Numbered from the stretch's first letter, positions 31,964 to 39,864 are shown. The stretch: DNA of 64,000 nucleotides from Pseudomonas brassicacearum (GCF_003732225.1 NZ_MOBJ01000034.1:310001-374000); one strand, 5' to 3'. The notes: a model not told the origin generated them from the sequence alone. Made by a program: numbers and translations.

Positions 31964-32955
31964 AGCGTGATCACCTCAACGTCGACAGCCGTGCAATAAG
32001 GCGCCTGAGAGAACGTTGTGACGATCGGTGCCAAGGGCTCCAGAATCTCCAGCTGTACCGCACCGGCAGCGTGCAAGGTGTAATCGATCCAGCTCGGATC
32101 GACCCGCCCCTCCAGCCGGTGGCGCGAGTCGGCATACGCCTGCAATTGCTGCTCAACGGCAGCCTTTGTCAGGCCCGAGTCAGGCCCGGCATTGATCTTG
32201 GCGACGACCCGGATCTTGTAGCGCTTGATTTCGGCGCCCTGCACCGTAACCAGATCCGTTTCCGGCCTGACGTCAGGACGCGCAAAGTGCCGGCGAACAC
32301 CGTCCAGCAGGTCTGCAGACGGCGTGCCGTCAGCCTCTCGAGAAAGCACGGTGACCATCACCTCGCCAGGCGCTGTTCGGCGCCCGTTGCCATCCTTGAC
32401 CTGTGCCGCGTAGCCATCCGGATCAAAGCTGTAGGTAACCGTCACCACGCCCGGAGCCGTGGTCTCCACCTTCACCACGGGTCGTTCGCCCAGGGTGAAT
32501 ACCTCGCGGCGATACTGCATCCGCGAACCCGCTGCCGGTGCATGAGGTGCGAGGTAGTAACGCAGTCGGGCGTCATCGTCGCTTTCATAGGTCGGTTCGA
32601 TCGGCGGGAATGCCGCCGGGTCTCCCGGGTCCAGCACCTGCCGCTCGAGGCCCATATCCGCGAGGCGGGCATCGAGGTTACTGCCGGTCGCCCACCACGC
32701 AAGCATCTGCTTGATGCGGGCGTTGTATTTGCGTTCGTGGGTTTGCAGCCGCACACAAAAGGCCTCAAGGGCCAGGGTCAGCAGCTCGCTTTCGTTGTCG
32801 AGGCTGACTTGCAGCTTGGCTGCATTTTCCGGCGAGCGTGCAGCCACGTAGTCAACGACAAACGCCTTGAACTCAGCGAGCAGCGCCTCGAACGTCTCGA
32901 CCGTAACAATCGCCGGCTCAGCCAACTGGTTTTGACCGGGTATCAGCATGCTCAT
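31960..32955 (-). CDS. Baseplate J-family wedge protein (P2 gpJ-like)
   Basis: A 331-residue wedge protein. Characteristic stretches are KQMLAWWATGSNLDARLADMG, SDDDARLRYYLAPHAPAAG and the Pro-rich C-terminal ILEPLAPIVTTFSQAPYC. It starts in an ATGA overlap with the stop of the gpW gene. A second baseplate J gene (12729-13769) serves the other module. Confidence 0.92.
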   Translation of the reverse strand: MSMLIPGQNQLAEPAIVTVETFEALLAEFKAFVVDYVAARSPENAAKLQVSLDNESELLTLALEAFCVRLQTHERKYNARIKQMLAWWATGSNLDARLADMGLERQVLDPGDPAAFPPIEPTYESDDDARLRYYLAPHAPAAGSRMQYRREVFTLGERPVVKVETTAPGVVTVTYSFDPDGYAAQVKDGNGRRTAPGEVMVTVLSREADGTPSADLLDGVRRHFARPDVRPETDLVTVQGAEIKRYKIRVVAKINAGPDSGLTKAAVEQQLQAYADSRHRLEGRVDPSWIDYTLHAAGAVQLEILEPLAPIVTTFSQAPYCTAVDVEVITL

Positions 32956-33284
32956 GTCACGACCTCGAATGTCTGTTTACGGTTTTTCCAGGTACCGGCG
33001 AAGCGCAACAGCAACCCCGCACCTCGACGACTGGCGACAATAACCTCAGGCTCAAAATCACCGATGCCGTTCTCCTTGTTGTAAAACGCCTGTGCCGCAT
33101 GGCTCTGCGCAAGGATCAACACGTCGTCGCCGACATTGCGCCCCAGCAAGTCAGGGATTAGCGACCCATACAGGGGGCGCTTTTGACGAGTGCCCAGCGG
33201 CGTGGTCAATGCGCGGGTTGCGCGCTGCACAAACTGGAGCCAGTCGTCGACCGCTGCCCCGGTGTTTCTATCGACTCCAATCAT
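32952..33284 (-). CDS. Baseplate protein W (P2 gpW / T4 gp25-like)
   Basis: A 110-residue protein of the gp25/gpW family, the sheath-initiating wedge component with a lysozyme-like core. The start is set at ATG 33284 (MIGVDRNTGAAVDDW), with AAGGGA upstream; the longer frame begins inside the spike gene. The family motif TRQKRPLYGSLIPDLLGRN is intact. Confidence 0.92.
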   Translation of the reverse strand: MIGVDRNTGAAVDDWLQFVQRATRALTTPLGTRQKRPLYGSLIPDLLGRNVGDDVLILAQSHAAQAFYNKENGIGDFEPEVIVASRRGAGLLLRFAGTWKNRKQTFEVVT

Positions 33285-33294
33285 GGGAAGTCCC

Positions 33295-33906
33295 TTATGC
33301 AGTACTGATGACTCGTCCCTGGTGATCCACCAAAGGGCCGAGGAAGTGAATGCCAGAGGCGTCGAGCAACACGCCGACCGCGCCAAGCTTCAGTTCGATT
33401 GCCTCAGGGGTCAGTGCCAGCCGGGCCGGGCCGACGGTCAATTCGACCGACTCACGCGAGCCCTTGAACGCTGTCTGTCCGTTGGTCCAGCTCAGAACAT
33501 GGCCTGCATCGTCGTAGCTGCTTTCAGTGCCGTCCTTGTGTCGGCGACGCGTCAACGTGGCCACGGTCGAAACCGGCGGGAACTGGTTGCTGTTGAGGCC
33601 GAACAAGGCAACCGATTGCCCACCGCCATCGCCGCCGCCATAGTTCAGCAGCAAGCACTGCTCGCCCATGGATGGGATGCGTGACTCGCTCTGTTCGCCA
33701 GCACTCGGGTTGAAGAACCTGATCGCGGGTGTCAGCAGATCCCCGTGGCTGACTTTGCAGGTGTTGCTGGCGGCATCGACCGCCACACACACACCGATAC
33801 GACAAAAGCTGTCGGCACGCCGGTGCAGATCTTCGAACTCGGTCTCCATCTCGGCCAAACGTTCAATGATCGGGCCGAGCTGCATACGTAGAAGAGCGTC
33901 AAACAT
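33295..33906 (-). CDS. Baseplate spike protein V (P2 gpV-like)
   Basis: A 203-residue spike. It has a helical N-terminus, an OB-fold (FCRIGVCVAVDAASNTCKV; SMGEQCLLLNYGGGDGGGQS) and a beta-helical C-terminal half (SVELTVGPARLALTPEAIEL). It is the needle that pierces the target outer membrane. It is the first structural gene after the hypothetical at 33910, as in R-pyocin clusters. Confidence 0.9.
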   Translation of the reverse strand: MFDALLRMQLGPIIERLAEMETEFEDLHRRADSFCRIGVCVAVDAASNTCKVSHGDLLTPAIRFFNPSAGEQSESRIPSMGEQCLLLNYGGGDGGGQSVALFGLNSNQFPPVSTVATLTRRRHKDGTESSYDDAGHVLSWTNGQTAFKGSRESVELTVGPARLALTPEAIELKLGAVGVLLDASGIHFLGPLVDHQGRVISTA

Positions 33907-33909
33907 GGG

Positions 33910-34443
33910 CTACCCCTTGAGTGCTGGTAACTGAAGCTCTGTGTATTGATCCGGATCGTCGATGTTCGAGACCTCCCAGGTGAACGCAAACTTCGGTGTA
34001 CCCGTTGGGTCATCGAGCAACGGCTGACCGAAATACAGCGTCTGGGAAAACGAAACCGTCCATGCTTCGTACACCTGCTCACCGCGGGTGAACGTCGACG
34101 GCACTGCCTCGATGCTCATCGGCAGGTCGCATTGCCCTCCCGACACACCCCAACGGTTATCCGTGACGAGATCCTTCAGCGCGCTGGCCAGGTTGCAGGC
34201 CTCAAGCCCACTTTTCCCAGCCACCACGCCCTGCAGCGAGATCGTCAGGACATGCGCTTTACGGCCATCGTTGGCACGGGTGCCTGGGGCATCGCGTTCA
34301 ATTGCGATCAGGACCCAGGCATCATCGACAACACCGTCGAAGTCCTGATACCCCCCGACCTTCAGGCCTGGATAAGCCAGCCGAAGCGCCTCACCGATAG
34401 CGAAAAACAACTCCGAGGGCTTATCGATAACTCTTGGAGACAT
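33910..34443 (-). CDS. Hypothetical protein in R-pyocin PA0615 position, possible tail terminator
   Basis: A 177-residue protein. The start is set at ATG 34443 (MSPRVIDKPSELFF), with AGGAAG 6 bp upstream. It lies between holin and spike genes, where R-pyocin clusters carry an uncharacterised gene. A short alpha/beta pattern (LVTDNRWGVSGGQCDLPMS; YEAWTVSFSQTLYFG) is reminiscent of tail terminator/minor tail proteins, a role otherwise missing from the P2-like module. That function is inference only. Confidence 0.7.
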   Translation of the reverse strand: MSPRVIDKPSELFFAIGEALRLAYPGLKVGGYQDFDGVVDDAWVLIAIERDAPGTRANDGRKAHVLTISLQGVVAGKSGLEACNLASALKDLVTDNRWGVSGGQCDLPMSIEAVPSTFTRGEQVYEAWTVSFSQTLYFGQPLLDDPTGTPKFAFTWEVSNIDDPDQYTELQLPALKG

Positions 34444-34494
34444 AAACGGCTTCCTGTTCAAATATTTCTGTTGCGACTGATCCCAATGCGGGAC

Positions 34495-34845
34495 TTACTG
34501 CTGATCCGGGTGAGAGTTGCGCGCAGTGGGGTCATCTACCCCAATCCGCTTGGCCGCCCAGCGCTCGTAAAGCCCGATGGCGACATCGGCACCTGCCATT
34601 GCGGTAAGGCAACCAAAGGCGCCGGCGGTCCATATCGATACGCCGGCGGCATACAGCAGCATGATGGTCGAGACTCCGCAGACCATGCAGGCCCCGGAGC
34701 GCAGCGCCAGGCGCCGCAACAGTGGCCAGCCGCGAGTGCCCTCCTTGTCGGCGCGCCACATTTCGCCGGACACTCCGCCGACCACCGCCAGGGCAATGAC
34801 CAGCCAGATCGGCATGTCCAGCAACGCTTGCTGCTCGTTTGTCAT
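34495..34845 (-). CDS. Holin (LydA/phage_holin_3-like)
   Basis: A 116-residue membrane protein with three hydrophobic segments: MPIWLVIALAVVGGVSG, GACMVCGVSTIMLLYAAG and WTAGAFGCLTAMAGADVAI, followed by a charged tail. It would form inner-membrane holes to release the endolysin encoded at 8157-8720. ATG 34845 has a perfect AGGAGG upstream; the frame opens further upstream at 34932 but there overlaps the leader ORF. First gene of the tailocin operon after the leader. Confidence 0.88.
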   Translation of the reverse strand: MTNEQQALLDMPIWLVIALAVVGGVSGEMWRADKEGTRGWPLLRRLALRSGACMVCGVSTIMLLYAAGVSIWTAGAFGCLTAMAGADVAIGLYERWAAKRIGVDDPTARNSHPDQQ

Positions 34846-34891
34846 GTCACGCCTCCTGCGTTGATAAATAGGTGATGGGGTTGTGTGTTGT

Positions 34892-35017
34892 TCAAGCGTT
34901 GTCTCTTGGTGTGCCTGGAGGTAGGTAGGCATTCCAAAAAGCCCGGTCGCCCGGGCTTTTCAGTAATGCGGTCCTGCTCTCTGATCTTTCGGCGCTACTG
35001 GCGCGGTACAGATCCAT
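34892..35017 (-). CDS. Putative 41-codon leader ORF spanning an intrinsic terminator
   Basis: ATG 35017 is preceded by GGAGGA with 9-bp spacing. The frame (MDLYRASSAERSESRTALL…) ends TGA at 34892, 47 bp before the holin start. The terminator hairpin at 34936-34960 lies inside it. I recognise no protein family. The ribosome-binding site and length argue for translation, but this is unproven. Confidence 0.4.
   Translation of the reverse strand: MDLYRASSAERSESRTALLKSPGDRAFWNAYLPPGTPRDNA
34936..34960 (-). terminator. Intrinsic terminator in the tailocin operon leader
   Basis: On the minus strand AGCCCGG-GCGA-CCGGGCT with TTTTT following. It stands about 90 bp before the holin start and about 225 nt after the predicted transcription start, so the whole operon lies beyond it. 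The A-run on the other side would let it work both ways. Confidence 0.85.
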
Positions 35018-35061
35018 TCAAATTGTTCCTCCGACCGCGACCCTGTCCGCCGGATAACTGC

Positions 35062-35127
35062 TTACGGTGCTTTACGCTGCACACCCGGGTCAGTTGCCAA
35101 CCCTCTGAACCGTTGAGGCCGGTTCAT
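35062..35127 (-). CDS. Putative 21-codon leader ORF in the tailocin 5' region
   Basis: ATG 35127, with AAAGG upstream, opens a frame MNRPQRFRGLATDPGVQRKA… ending TAA at 35062, about 57 nt from the predicted transcription start. The surrounding DNA is reminiscent of a sequence found in intergenic regions of many Pseudomonas genomes, so it may be a conserved RNA element rather than a coding region. Confidence 0.3.
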   Translation of the reverse strand: MNRPQRFRGLATDPGVQRKAP

Positions 35128-35190
35128 CGCTGCCTTTGCTGTGGAACTAAAGAGCTTCGTTACGAGCCGTTGTTGAGCGGCTTGAGACAA

Positions 35191-35219
35191 AGAATATGCA
35201 TGTATGCATATACAGTCAA
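35191..35219 (-). promoter_or_regulatory. Tailocin operon promoter (sigma70-type)
   Basis: On the minus strand TTGACT (35214-35219), 17 bp, TATTCT (35191-35196). Predicted start near 35184, giving a leader of about 340 nt before the holin. A TGCA palindrome occupies the spacer, so a bound repressor would block polymerase directly. Confidence 0.8.
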
Positions 35220-35254
35220 TGCATTAATGCAATTATTTATGCATTAAAAATGCA
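35197..35254. promoter_or_regulatory. Three repressor operators at the tailocin promoter
   Basis: TGCATGTATGCA (35197-35208), TGCATTAATGCA (35220-35231) and TGCATTAAAAATGCA (35240-35254) are perfect or near-perfect palindromes with centres about 23 and 21 bp apart, close to two helical turns. They are the likely binding sites for the S24-type repressor encoded next door. Confidence 0.8.
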
Positions 35255-35305
35255 CGAGCGCATGAAAGCCTCGCAAACAAAGGCTGGGATGGTTTTCGTC
35301 AGGCG

Positions 35306-35334
35306 AAAAAAAACCCGCTCGATGGCGGGTTTTA
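35306..35334 (-). terminator. Terminator of the repressor gene
   Basis: On the minus strand AAACCCGC-CATCGA-GCGGGTTT followed by a run of T. It isolates the repressor transcript from the tailocin operon, which is read in the same direction just beyond it. Confidence 0.88.
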
Positions 35335-35349
35335 TCTGACAGCTAAGGG

Positions 35350-36093
35350 TTAGCGGGCGTACATGCCCCACCAGAAGACGTGACCGAGGATGACGATCTG
35401 CTCTTCCTGGATCTCCTGGAAGCTGTAGTCCTCATCCGGATGTTCATCGCGATTGAAGCTACGCAGACGAATGCCGGTAGGCAGACGATAGAGCTGCTTC
35501 ACCCGCAATTGACCGTTATGGTTGATGGCATACAGATCACCATCAACGATGTCGCCAATTCCGGACTTGCCGGCGTTGACCCCAACCGTCGCGCCATCGC
35601 GCAGCACCGGCAACATGCTGTTGCCGCGCACGGTCACACATTTGGCCTGGTCGAACTGCACACCGTTATGCCGCAAGCTGCGCTTGCCGAAGCGCAAGCT
35701 TGAGCGCTCGCTTTCTTCGATGACGAATCTTCCTGATCCAGCAGCCAATTCAACCTCTCGAAGAAAGGGGACCGAGACCTCGTCGTCATCGACGGGAGTA
35801 TCGTCATCCCACAGGCTTATGTCCTTGAGTTCCGAATGCGACTCTTCGCGTGCAGGCGCGGTGGCCGGCGCTACGTCGGCGCGGCCACGCAACTGGTCAG
35901 TGCTCACACGGAAGTACTCGGCGATCTTCGAAATGTGTTTATCCGAAGGATCGACGATCTTCCCGCTGAGAATCCGCGAGAGGGTAGATTGAGGCACGCC
36001 CGTGCGACGGTGAAGCTCCGTGGGGGAGATCCCGTGCTGATCGAGCAGCGCTCTTAAGACGGTAGAAACATTGCGTTTTTGCATAACGCGCAT
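35350..36093 (-). CDS. PrtR-like repressor with HTH and S24 self-cleavage domain
   Basis: A 247-residue repressor, start set at ATG 36093 (MRVMQKRNV); ATG 36084 is also possible and both have weak ribosome-binding sites. HTH_XRE domain at residues 9-66 (PTELHRRTGVPQSTLSRILSG), linker, then a LexA/CI-type peptidase domain. Cleavage site Ala118-Gly119 (ELAAGSG), nucleophile Ser159 (GNSMLP) and base Lys199 (RVKQLY) are all present. It should bind the TGCA palindromes and be inactivated by RecA filaments. No PrtN-type activator gene is adjacent, so direct repression is the simplest model. Confidence 0.92.
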   Translation of the reverse strand: MRVMQKRNVSTVLRALLDQHGISPTELHRRTGVPQSTLSRILSGKIVDPSDKHISKIAEYFRVSTDQLRGRADVAPATAPAREESHSELKDISLWDDDTPVDDDEVSVPFLREVELAAGSGRFVIEESERSSLRFGKRSLRHNGVQFDQAKCVTVRGNSMLPVLRDGATVGVNAGKSGIGDIVDGDLYAINHNGQLRVKQLYRLPTGIRLRSFNRDEHPDEDYSFQEIQEEQIVILGHVFWWGMYAR

Positions 36094-36129
36094 AGTGCTT
36101 GTTCTTTTCGAAGATGACAAATGCTGATT

Positions 36130-36144
36130 TGCATAGCCAGTGCA
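36130..36144. promoter_or_regulatory. Probable autoregulatory operator upstream of the repressor gene
   Basis: TGCATAGCCAGTGCA has the same TGCA-N7-TGCA spacing as the third operator at 35240-35254. It lies 37-51 bp ahead of the repressor start codon, where its promoter should be. Confidence 0.6.
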
Positions 36145-36283
36145 TAAATCGCAGAAATGTGCAGTGGGCCTTTCATCCCTGCGTAGGTCGGACTGCCCAT
36201 GGTAACCTTGCGCCCATCGCGGAAAAACCGGGCCGATGCCCCATTTTTGCCCCACCCTTTCAACGAATTCGCCTGATTACCTG

Positions 36284-38863
36284 ATGAATAAAGCACTCTC
36301 CGATCTGTCTTCCCATACTCCGATGATGCAGCAGTACTGGCGTCTGAAGAACCAGCACCCTGACCAGTTGATGTTCTATCGCATGGGTGACTTCTACGAG
36401 ATCTTCTATGAAGACGCGAAGAAGGCCGCCAAGTTGCTGGACATTACCCTGACCGCCCGTGGGCAGTCGGCTGGGCAGGCGATTCCGATGTGCGGGATTC
36501 CTTACCACGCTGCGGAAGGTTACCTGGCGAAACTGGTCAAGCTCGGTGAGTCGGTAGTGATCTGTGAGCAGGTCGGCGACCCGGCGACCAGCAAAGGCCC
36601 GGTGGATCGCCAGGTGGTGCGGATCATCACCCCCGGCACCGTCAGCGATGAAGCGCTGCTGGATGAGCGTCGCGACAACCTGATCGCCGCCGTGCTGGGT
36701 GACGAGCGCCTGTTCGGTCTGGCGGTGCTGGACATCACCAGCGGTAACTTCAGCGTGCTGGAAATCAAAGGCTGGGAAAACCTGCTGGCGGAGCTGGAGC
36801 GGGTCAATCCGGTCGAGCTGATGATTCCGGACGACTGGCCTAAAGACTTGCCAGCGGAGAAGCGTCGTGGTGTTCGTCGTCGTGCACCGTGGGATTTCGA
36901 GCGTGATTCGGCGCTGAAAAGTCTTTGTCAGCAATTTTCCACCCAGGACCTCAAGGGTTTCGGCTGCGAGAACCTGACCCTGGCCATCGGTGCCGCCGGT
37001 TGCCTGTTGAGCTACGCCAAGGAAACCCAGCGCACCGCCCTGCCGCATTTGCGCAGCCTGCGTCATGAGCGTCTGGACGATACCGTGGTGCTGGATGGCG
37101 CGAGTCGTCGCAACCTGGAGCTGGACACCAACCTTGCCGGTGGCCGCGAAAACACCCTGCAGTCGGTGGTCGACCGTTGCCAGACCGCCATGGGCAGCCG
37201 TTTGCTGACCCGCTGGCTAAACCGCCCGTTGCGCGACTTGAGCGTGCTGCTGGCGCGCCAGACCTCGATCACCTGCCTGCTCGACGGTTACCGTTTCGAA
37301 AAGCTGCAACCGCAGCTGAAAGAAATCGGTGACATCGAGCGGATTCTGGCGCGTATCGGCCTGCGCAATGCCCGCCCTCGTGATCTGGCTCGCCTGCGCG
37401 ACGCACTCGGTGCCCTGCCCGAGCTGCAAATGGCGATGACCGAGCTTGAAGCGCCACACCTGAATCAACTGGCCGTGACCACCAGCACCTATCCCGAGCT
37501 GGCCGCCCTGCTGGAAAAAGCCATCATCGACAACCCGCCTGCGGTGATCCGTGATGGTGGCGTGTTGAAAACCGGTTACGACGCAGAGCTCGACGAACTG
37601 CAATCGCTGAGCGAAAACGCCGGACAATTCCTGATCGACCTCGAAGCCCGCGAGAAGGCTCGTACCGGCCTGGCCAACCTGAAAGTCGGCTACAACCGGA
37701 TTCACGGTTACTTCATCGAGTTGCCCAGCAAGCAGGCGGAACAGGCGCCGGCCGATTACATCCGCCGCCAGACTCTCAAGGGTGCCGAGCGTTTCATCAC
37801 GCCAGAACTCAAAGCCTTCGAAGACAAAGCCCTGTCAGCCAAGAGCCGTGCACTGGCCCGCGAGAAGATGCTTTACGAAGCCCTGCTCGAAGACCTGATC
37901 AGCCAACTGCCACCGCTGCAGGACACGGCCGCAGCACTGGCCGAGCTGGACGTCTTGAGCAACCTGGCCGAACGCGCGCTGAACCTGGACCTGAATTGCC
38001 CACGGTTCGTCAGCGAGCCGTGCATGCGCATCAGCCAGGGTCGTCACCCAGTGGTCGAGCAGGTATTGACCACGCCGTTCGTGGCCAATGACCTGAGCCT
38101 GGACGACAGCACGCGGATGCTGGTGATTACCGGTCCGAACATGGGCGGTAAATCCACTTACATGCGGCAAACTGCACTGATTGTGCTGCTGGCGCATATC
38201 GGTAGCTTCGTGCCGGCAGCCAGTTGCGAGTTGTCGCTGGTGGACCGGATCTTCACCCGGATCGGTTCCAGCGATGACCTGGCCGGTGGCCGTTCGACCT
38301 TTATGGTCGAGATGAGCGAAACCGCGAACATCCTGCACAACGCCACCGAACGCAGCCTGGTGCTGATGGACGAAGTCGGCCGCGGCACCAGCACCTTCGA
38401 CGGCCTGTCGCTGGCCTGGGCAGCGGCCGAGCGTTTAGCTCAGCTGCGCGCCTACACACTGTTCGCCACCCACTACTTCGAGCTGACGGTACTGCCGGAA
38501 GCCCAACCGCTGGTGGCCAACGTCCACCTCAACGCCACCGAGCATAACGAGCGCATTGTGTTCCTCCACCACGTACTGCCTGGCCCTGCCAGCCAGAGCT
38601 ATGGGTTGGCGGTTGCGCAACTGGCTGGTGTGCCAACCGAGGTCATCGTGCGTGCTCGCGAGCACTTGAGCCGACTGGAAACCACCAGCCTGCCGCATGA
38701 AGTGCCAGCACCTGCCAAGGGCAAACCGGCAGCGCCGCAACAGAGCGATATGTTCGCCAGCCTGCCGCATCCGGTGCTCGATGAACTGGCCAAGCTCGAT
38801 CTGGATGACATGACCCCGCGTAGGGCACTGGAAATGCTCTATACATTAAAGACACGGATCTAA
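36284..38863 (+). CDS. mutS: DNA mismatch repair protein MutS
   Basis: A 859-residue mismatch sensor and ATPase. The mismatch-reading motif is RMGDFYEIFYEDA near residue 35, with the stacking Phe. Walker A is GPNMGGKST near 620, with the DEVGRGTS Walker B-like motif later. The start is set at ATG 36284 (MNKALSDLSSHTP), which matches the family; the frame opens at 36236. It transcribes away from the tailocin island and forms its right-hand chromosomal boundary. Confidence 0.98.
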   Translation: MNKALSDLSSHTPMMQQYWRLKNQHPDQLMFYRMGDFYEIFYEDAKKAAKLLDITLTARGQSAGQAIPMCGIPYHAAEGYLAKLVKLGESVVICEQVGDPATSKGPVDRQVVRIITPGTVSDEALLDERRDNLIAAVLGDERLFGLAVLDITSGNFSVLEIKGWENLLAELERVNPVELMIPDDWPKDLPAEKRRGVRRRAPWDFERDSALKSLCQQFSTQDLKGFGCENLTLAIGAAGCLLSYAKETQRTALPHLRSLRHERLDDTVVLDGASRRNLELDTNLAGGRENTLQSVVDRCQTAMGSRLLTRWLNRPLRDLSVLLARQTSITCLLDGYRFEKLQPQLKEIGDIERILARIGLRNARPRDLARLRDALGALPELQMAMTELEAPHLNQLAVTTSTYPELAALLEKAIIDNPPAVIRDGGVLKTGYDAELDELQSLSENAGQFLIDLEAREKARTGLANLKVGYNRIHGYFIELPSKQAEQAPADYIRRQTLKGAERFITPELKAFEDKALSAKSRALAREKMLYEALLEDLISQLPPLQDTAAALAELDVLSNLAERALNLDLNCPRFVSEPCMRISQGRHPVVEQVLTTPFVANDLSLDDSTRMLVITGPNMGGKSTYMRQTALIVLLAHIGSFVPAASCELSLVDRIFTRIGSSDDLAGGRSTFMVEMSETANILHNATERSLVLMDEVGRGTSTFDGLSLAWAAAERLAQLRAYTLFATHYFELTVLPEAQPLVANVHLNATEHNERIVFLHHVLPGPASQSYGLAVAQLAGVPTEVIVRAREHLSRLETTSLPHEVPAPAKGKPAAPQQSDMFASLPHPVLDELAKLDLDDMTPRRALEMLYTLKTRI

Positions 38864-39005
38864 CGCAGATGCCTGCAAGCTGTTAGAATCTCGCGCGGTT
38901 TGGGATGCTGCAGGCAAATAGCCTGGTCTGCAGACTATCGCTCCCAAACCTGGCGACCCCACCGTGAAGGGGCGCAGCAAGCCGCGCCTGAGGAGAGAAT
39001 TAGAA

Positions 39006-39329
39006 ATGACCTTCGTCGTCACCGACAACTGCATCAAGTGCAAGTACACCGACTGCGTAGAAGTGTGTCCGGTGGACTGCTTTTACGAAGGCCCGAACTT
39101 CCTGGTGATTCACCCGGATGAGTGCATCGACTGCGCCCTGTGCGAGCCAGAATGCCCTGCTGTGGCCATCTTCTCCGAAGACGAAGTCCCGGATGAGATG
39201 AAGGAGTTCATTCAGCTGAACGTTGATCTGGCCGAAATCTGGCCCAACATCACCGAGAAGAAAGATCCGCTGCCAGATGCGGCGGAGTTTGATGGCGTCA
39301 AAGGCAAGATCAAAGACCTCGCTCGCTGA
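39006..39329 (+). CDS. fdxA: 7Fe ferredoxin
   Basis: A 107-residue ferredoxin with two cysteine clusters, CIKCKYTDCVEVCPVDC and CIDCALCEPECP, binding a [3Fe-4S] and a [4Fe-4S] cluster as in Azotobacter FdI. The start is set at ATG 39006 (MTFVVTDNC), preceded by GAGGAGAG; the earlier ATG at 38964 is not supported. It sits between mutS and rpoS, as in other pseudomonads, and ends at a strong terminator. Confidence 0.97.
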   Translation: MTFVVTDNCIKCKYTDCVEVCPVDCFYEGPNFLVIHPDECIDCALCEPECPAVAIFSEDEVPDEMKEFIQLNVDLAEIWPNITEKKDPLPDAAEFDGVKGKIKDLAR

Positions 39330-39346
39330 TCATCGCGGCGCTCTCG

Positions 39347-39378
39347 AAAAGGCCCCTTGCGGGCCTTTTTTGTTTTTA
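39347..39378 (+). terminator. Terminator of fdxA
   Basis: GGCCC-CTTGC-GGGCC followed by TTTTTTGTTTTT, 20 bp after the stop codon. Confidence 0.92.
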
Positions 39379-39424
39379 TCAACGATCAAAAGATCGCAGC
39401 CTTCGGCAGCTCCTAAAAACAGGC

Positions 39425-39559
39425 AAAAAAAAGGGGCGGTATGACCCGCCCACATTTTTTCCCTATTCCCTGTGTTCCTTTTCATCGTCCTGATGAATCA
39501 CGTCCTTGCGATGTTCCTTACCCATCATCCTTGATGGCTGTGTCTATCCGTCGACACAG
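39425..39559 (-). ncRNA. rgsA: Regulatory small RNA RgsA (P16)
   Basis: About 135 nt on the minus strand between fdxA and rpoS, the known locus of RgsA. The 5' end is a perfect hairpin TGTGTC-gacggata-GACACA (39539-39558). The body contains repeated AAGGA motifs (AAGGATGATG, AAGGAACATC, AAGGACGTGA, AAGGAACACA). The 3' end is a terminator GGGCGG-gtcata-CCGCCC followed by eight T. In Pseudomonas RgsA depends on RpoS and, indirectly, on the Gac system and helps resist peroxide. Assignment rests on position, structure and remembered sequence. Confidence 0.88.
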
Positions 39560-39810
39560 TGCTGATACTAAAGAGTTCCCCGACAAGAGCAATCACCTGC
39601 CACGGGCAAGCCTGGGTGAAACGATGTGTTTAACCATGATAAATATCATTACAAATCAACAAGCTAGCTAATTCAGTCAACAGAAATAGACGACCACTAC
39701 CCGTTAGAAAAACCGAACACTTACGAGAGAGTAAGCCATGGCTTACGCTAACCTGCGAAAGAGTCCAGATAGCACTCACAAAGATTAAACACCGCACTAA
39801 TCTGCGAACA
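39560..39810. other. RgsA upstream region and non-coding gap to the rpoS terminator
   Basis: On the minus strand TAGTAT (39565-39570) stands seven bases ahead of the RgsA 5' hairpin, a fitting -10 element for an RpoS-type promoter. The remainder, A/T-rich, holds an inverted repeat CTTACGagagaGTAAG…CTTACG around 39722-39751 and a 16-codon frame from ATG 39738. I see no convincing gene. Confidence 0.5.
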
Positions 39811-39811
39811 A

Positions 39812-39845
39812 CAAAAAGCCCCGAAACAGGCGGGGCTTATTGTCA
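39812..39845 (-). terminator. Terminator of rpoS
   Basis: On the minus strand AAGCCCCG-CCTGTTT-CGGGGCTT followed by TTTGTTGTT, about 20 bp after the stop codon. Confidence 0.92.
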
Positions 39846-39864
39846 TCGGGTGAACGCGTTCCTG

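Noticed and set aside
7556..36284. An intact temperate prophage with attachment sites
   Set aside because: No integrase, excisionase, terminase, portal, capsid or replication gene is present, and I find no matching direct repeats at the cinA and mutS edges.
39738..39788. A 16-codon ORF between rgsA and rpoS (MAYANLRKSPDSTHKD)
   Set aside because: It has only a weak GAGAG upstream and lies in an inverted repeat; too short to support without conservation data.
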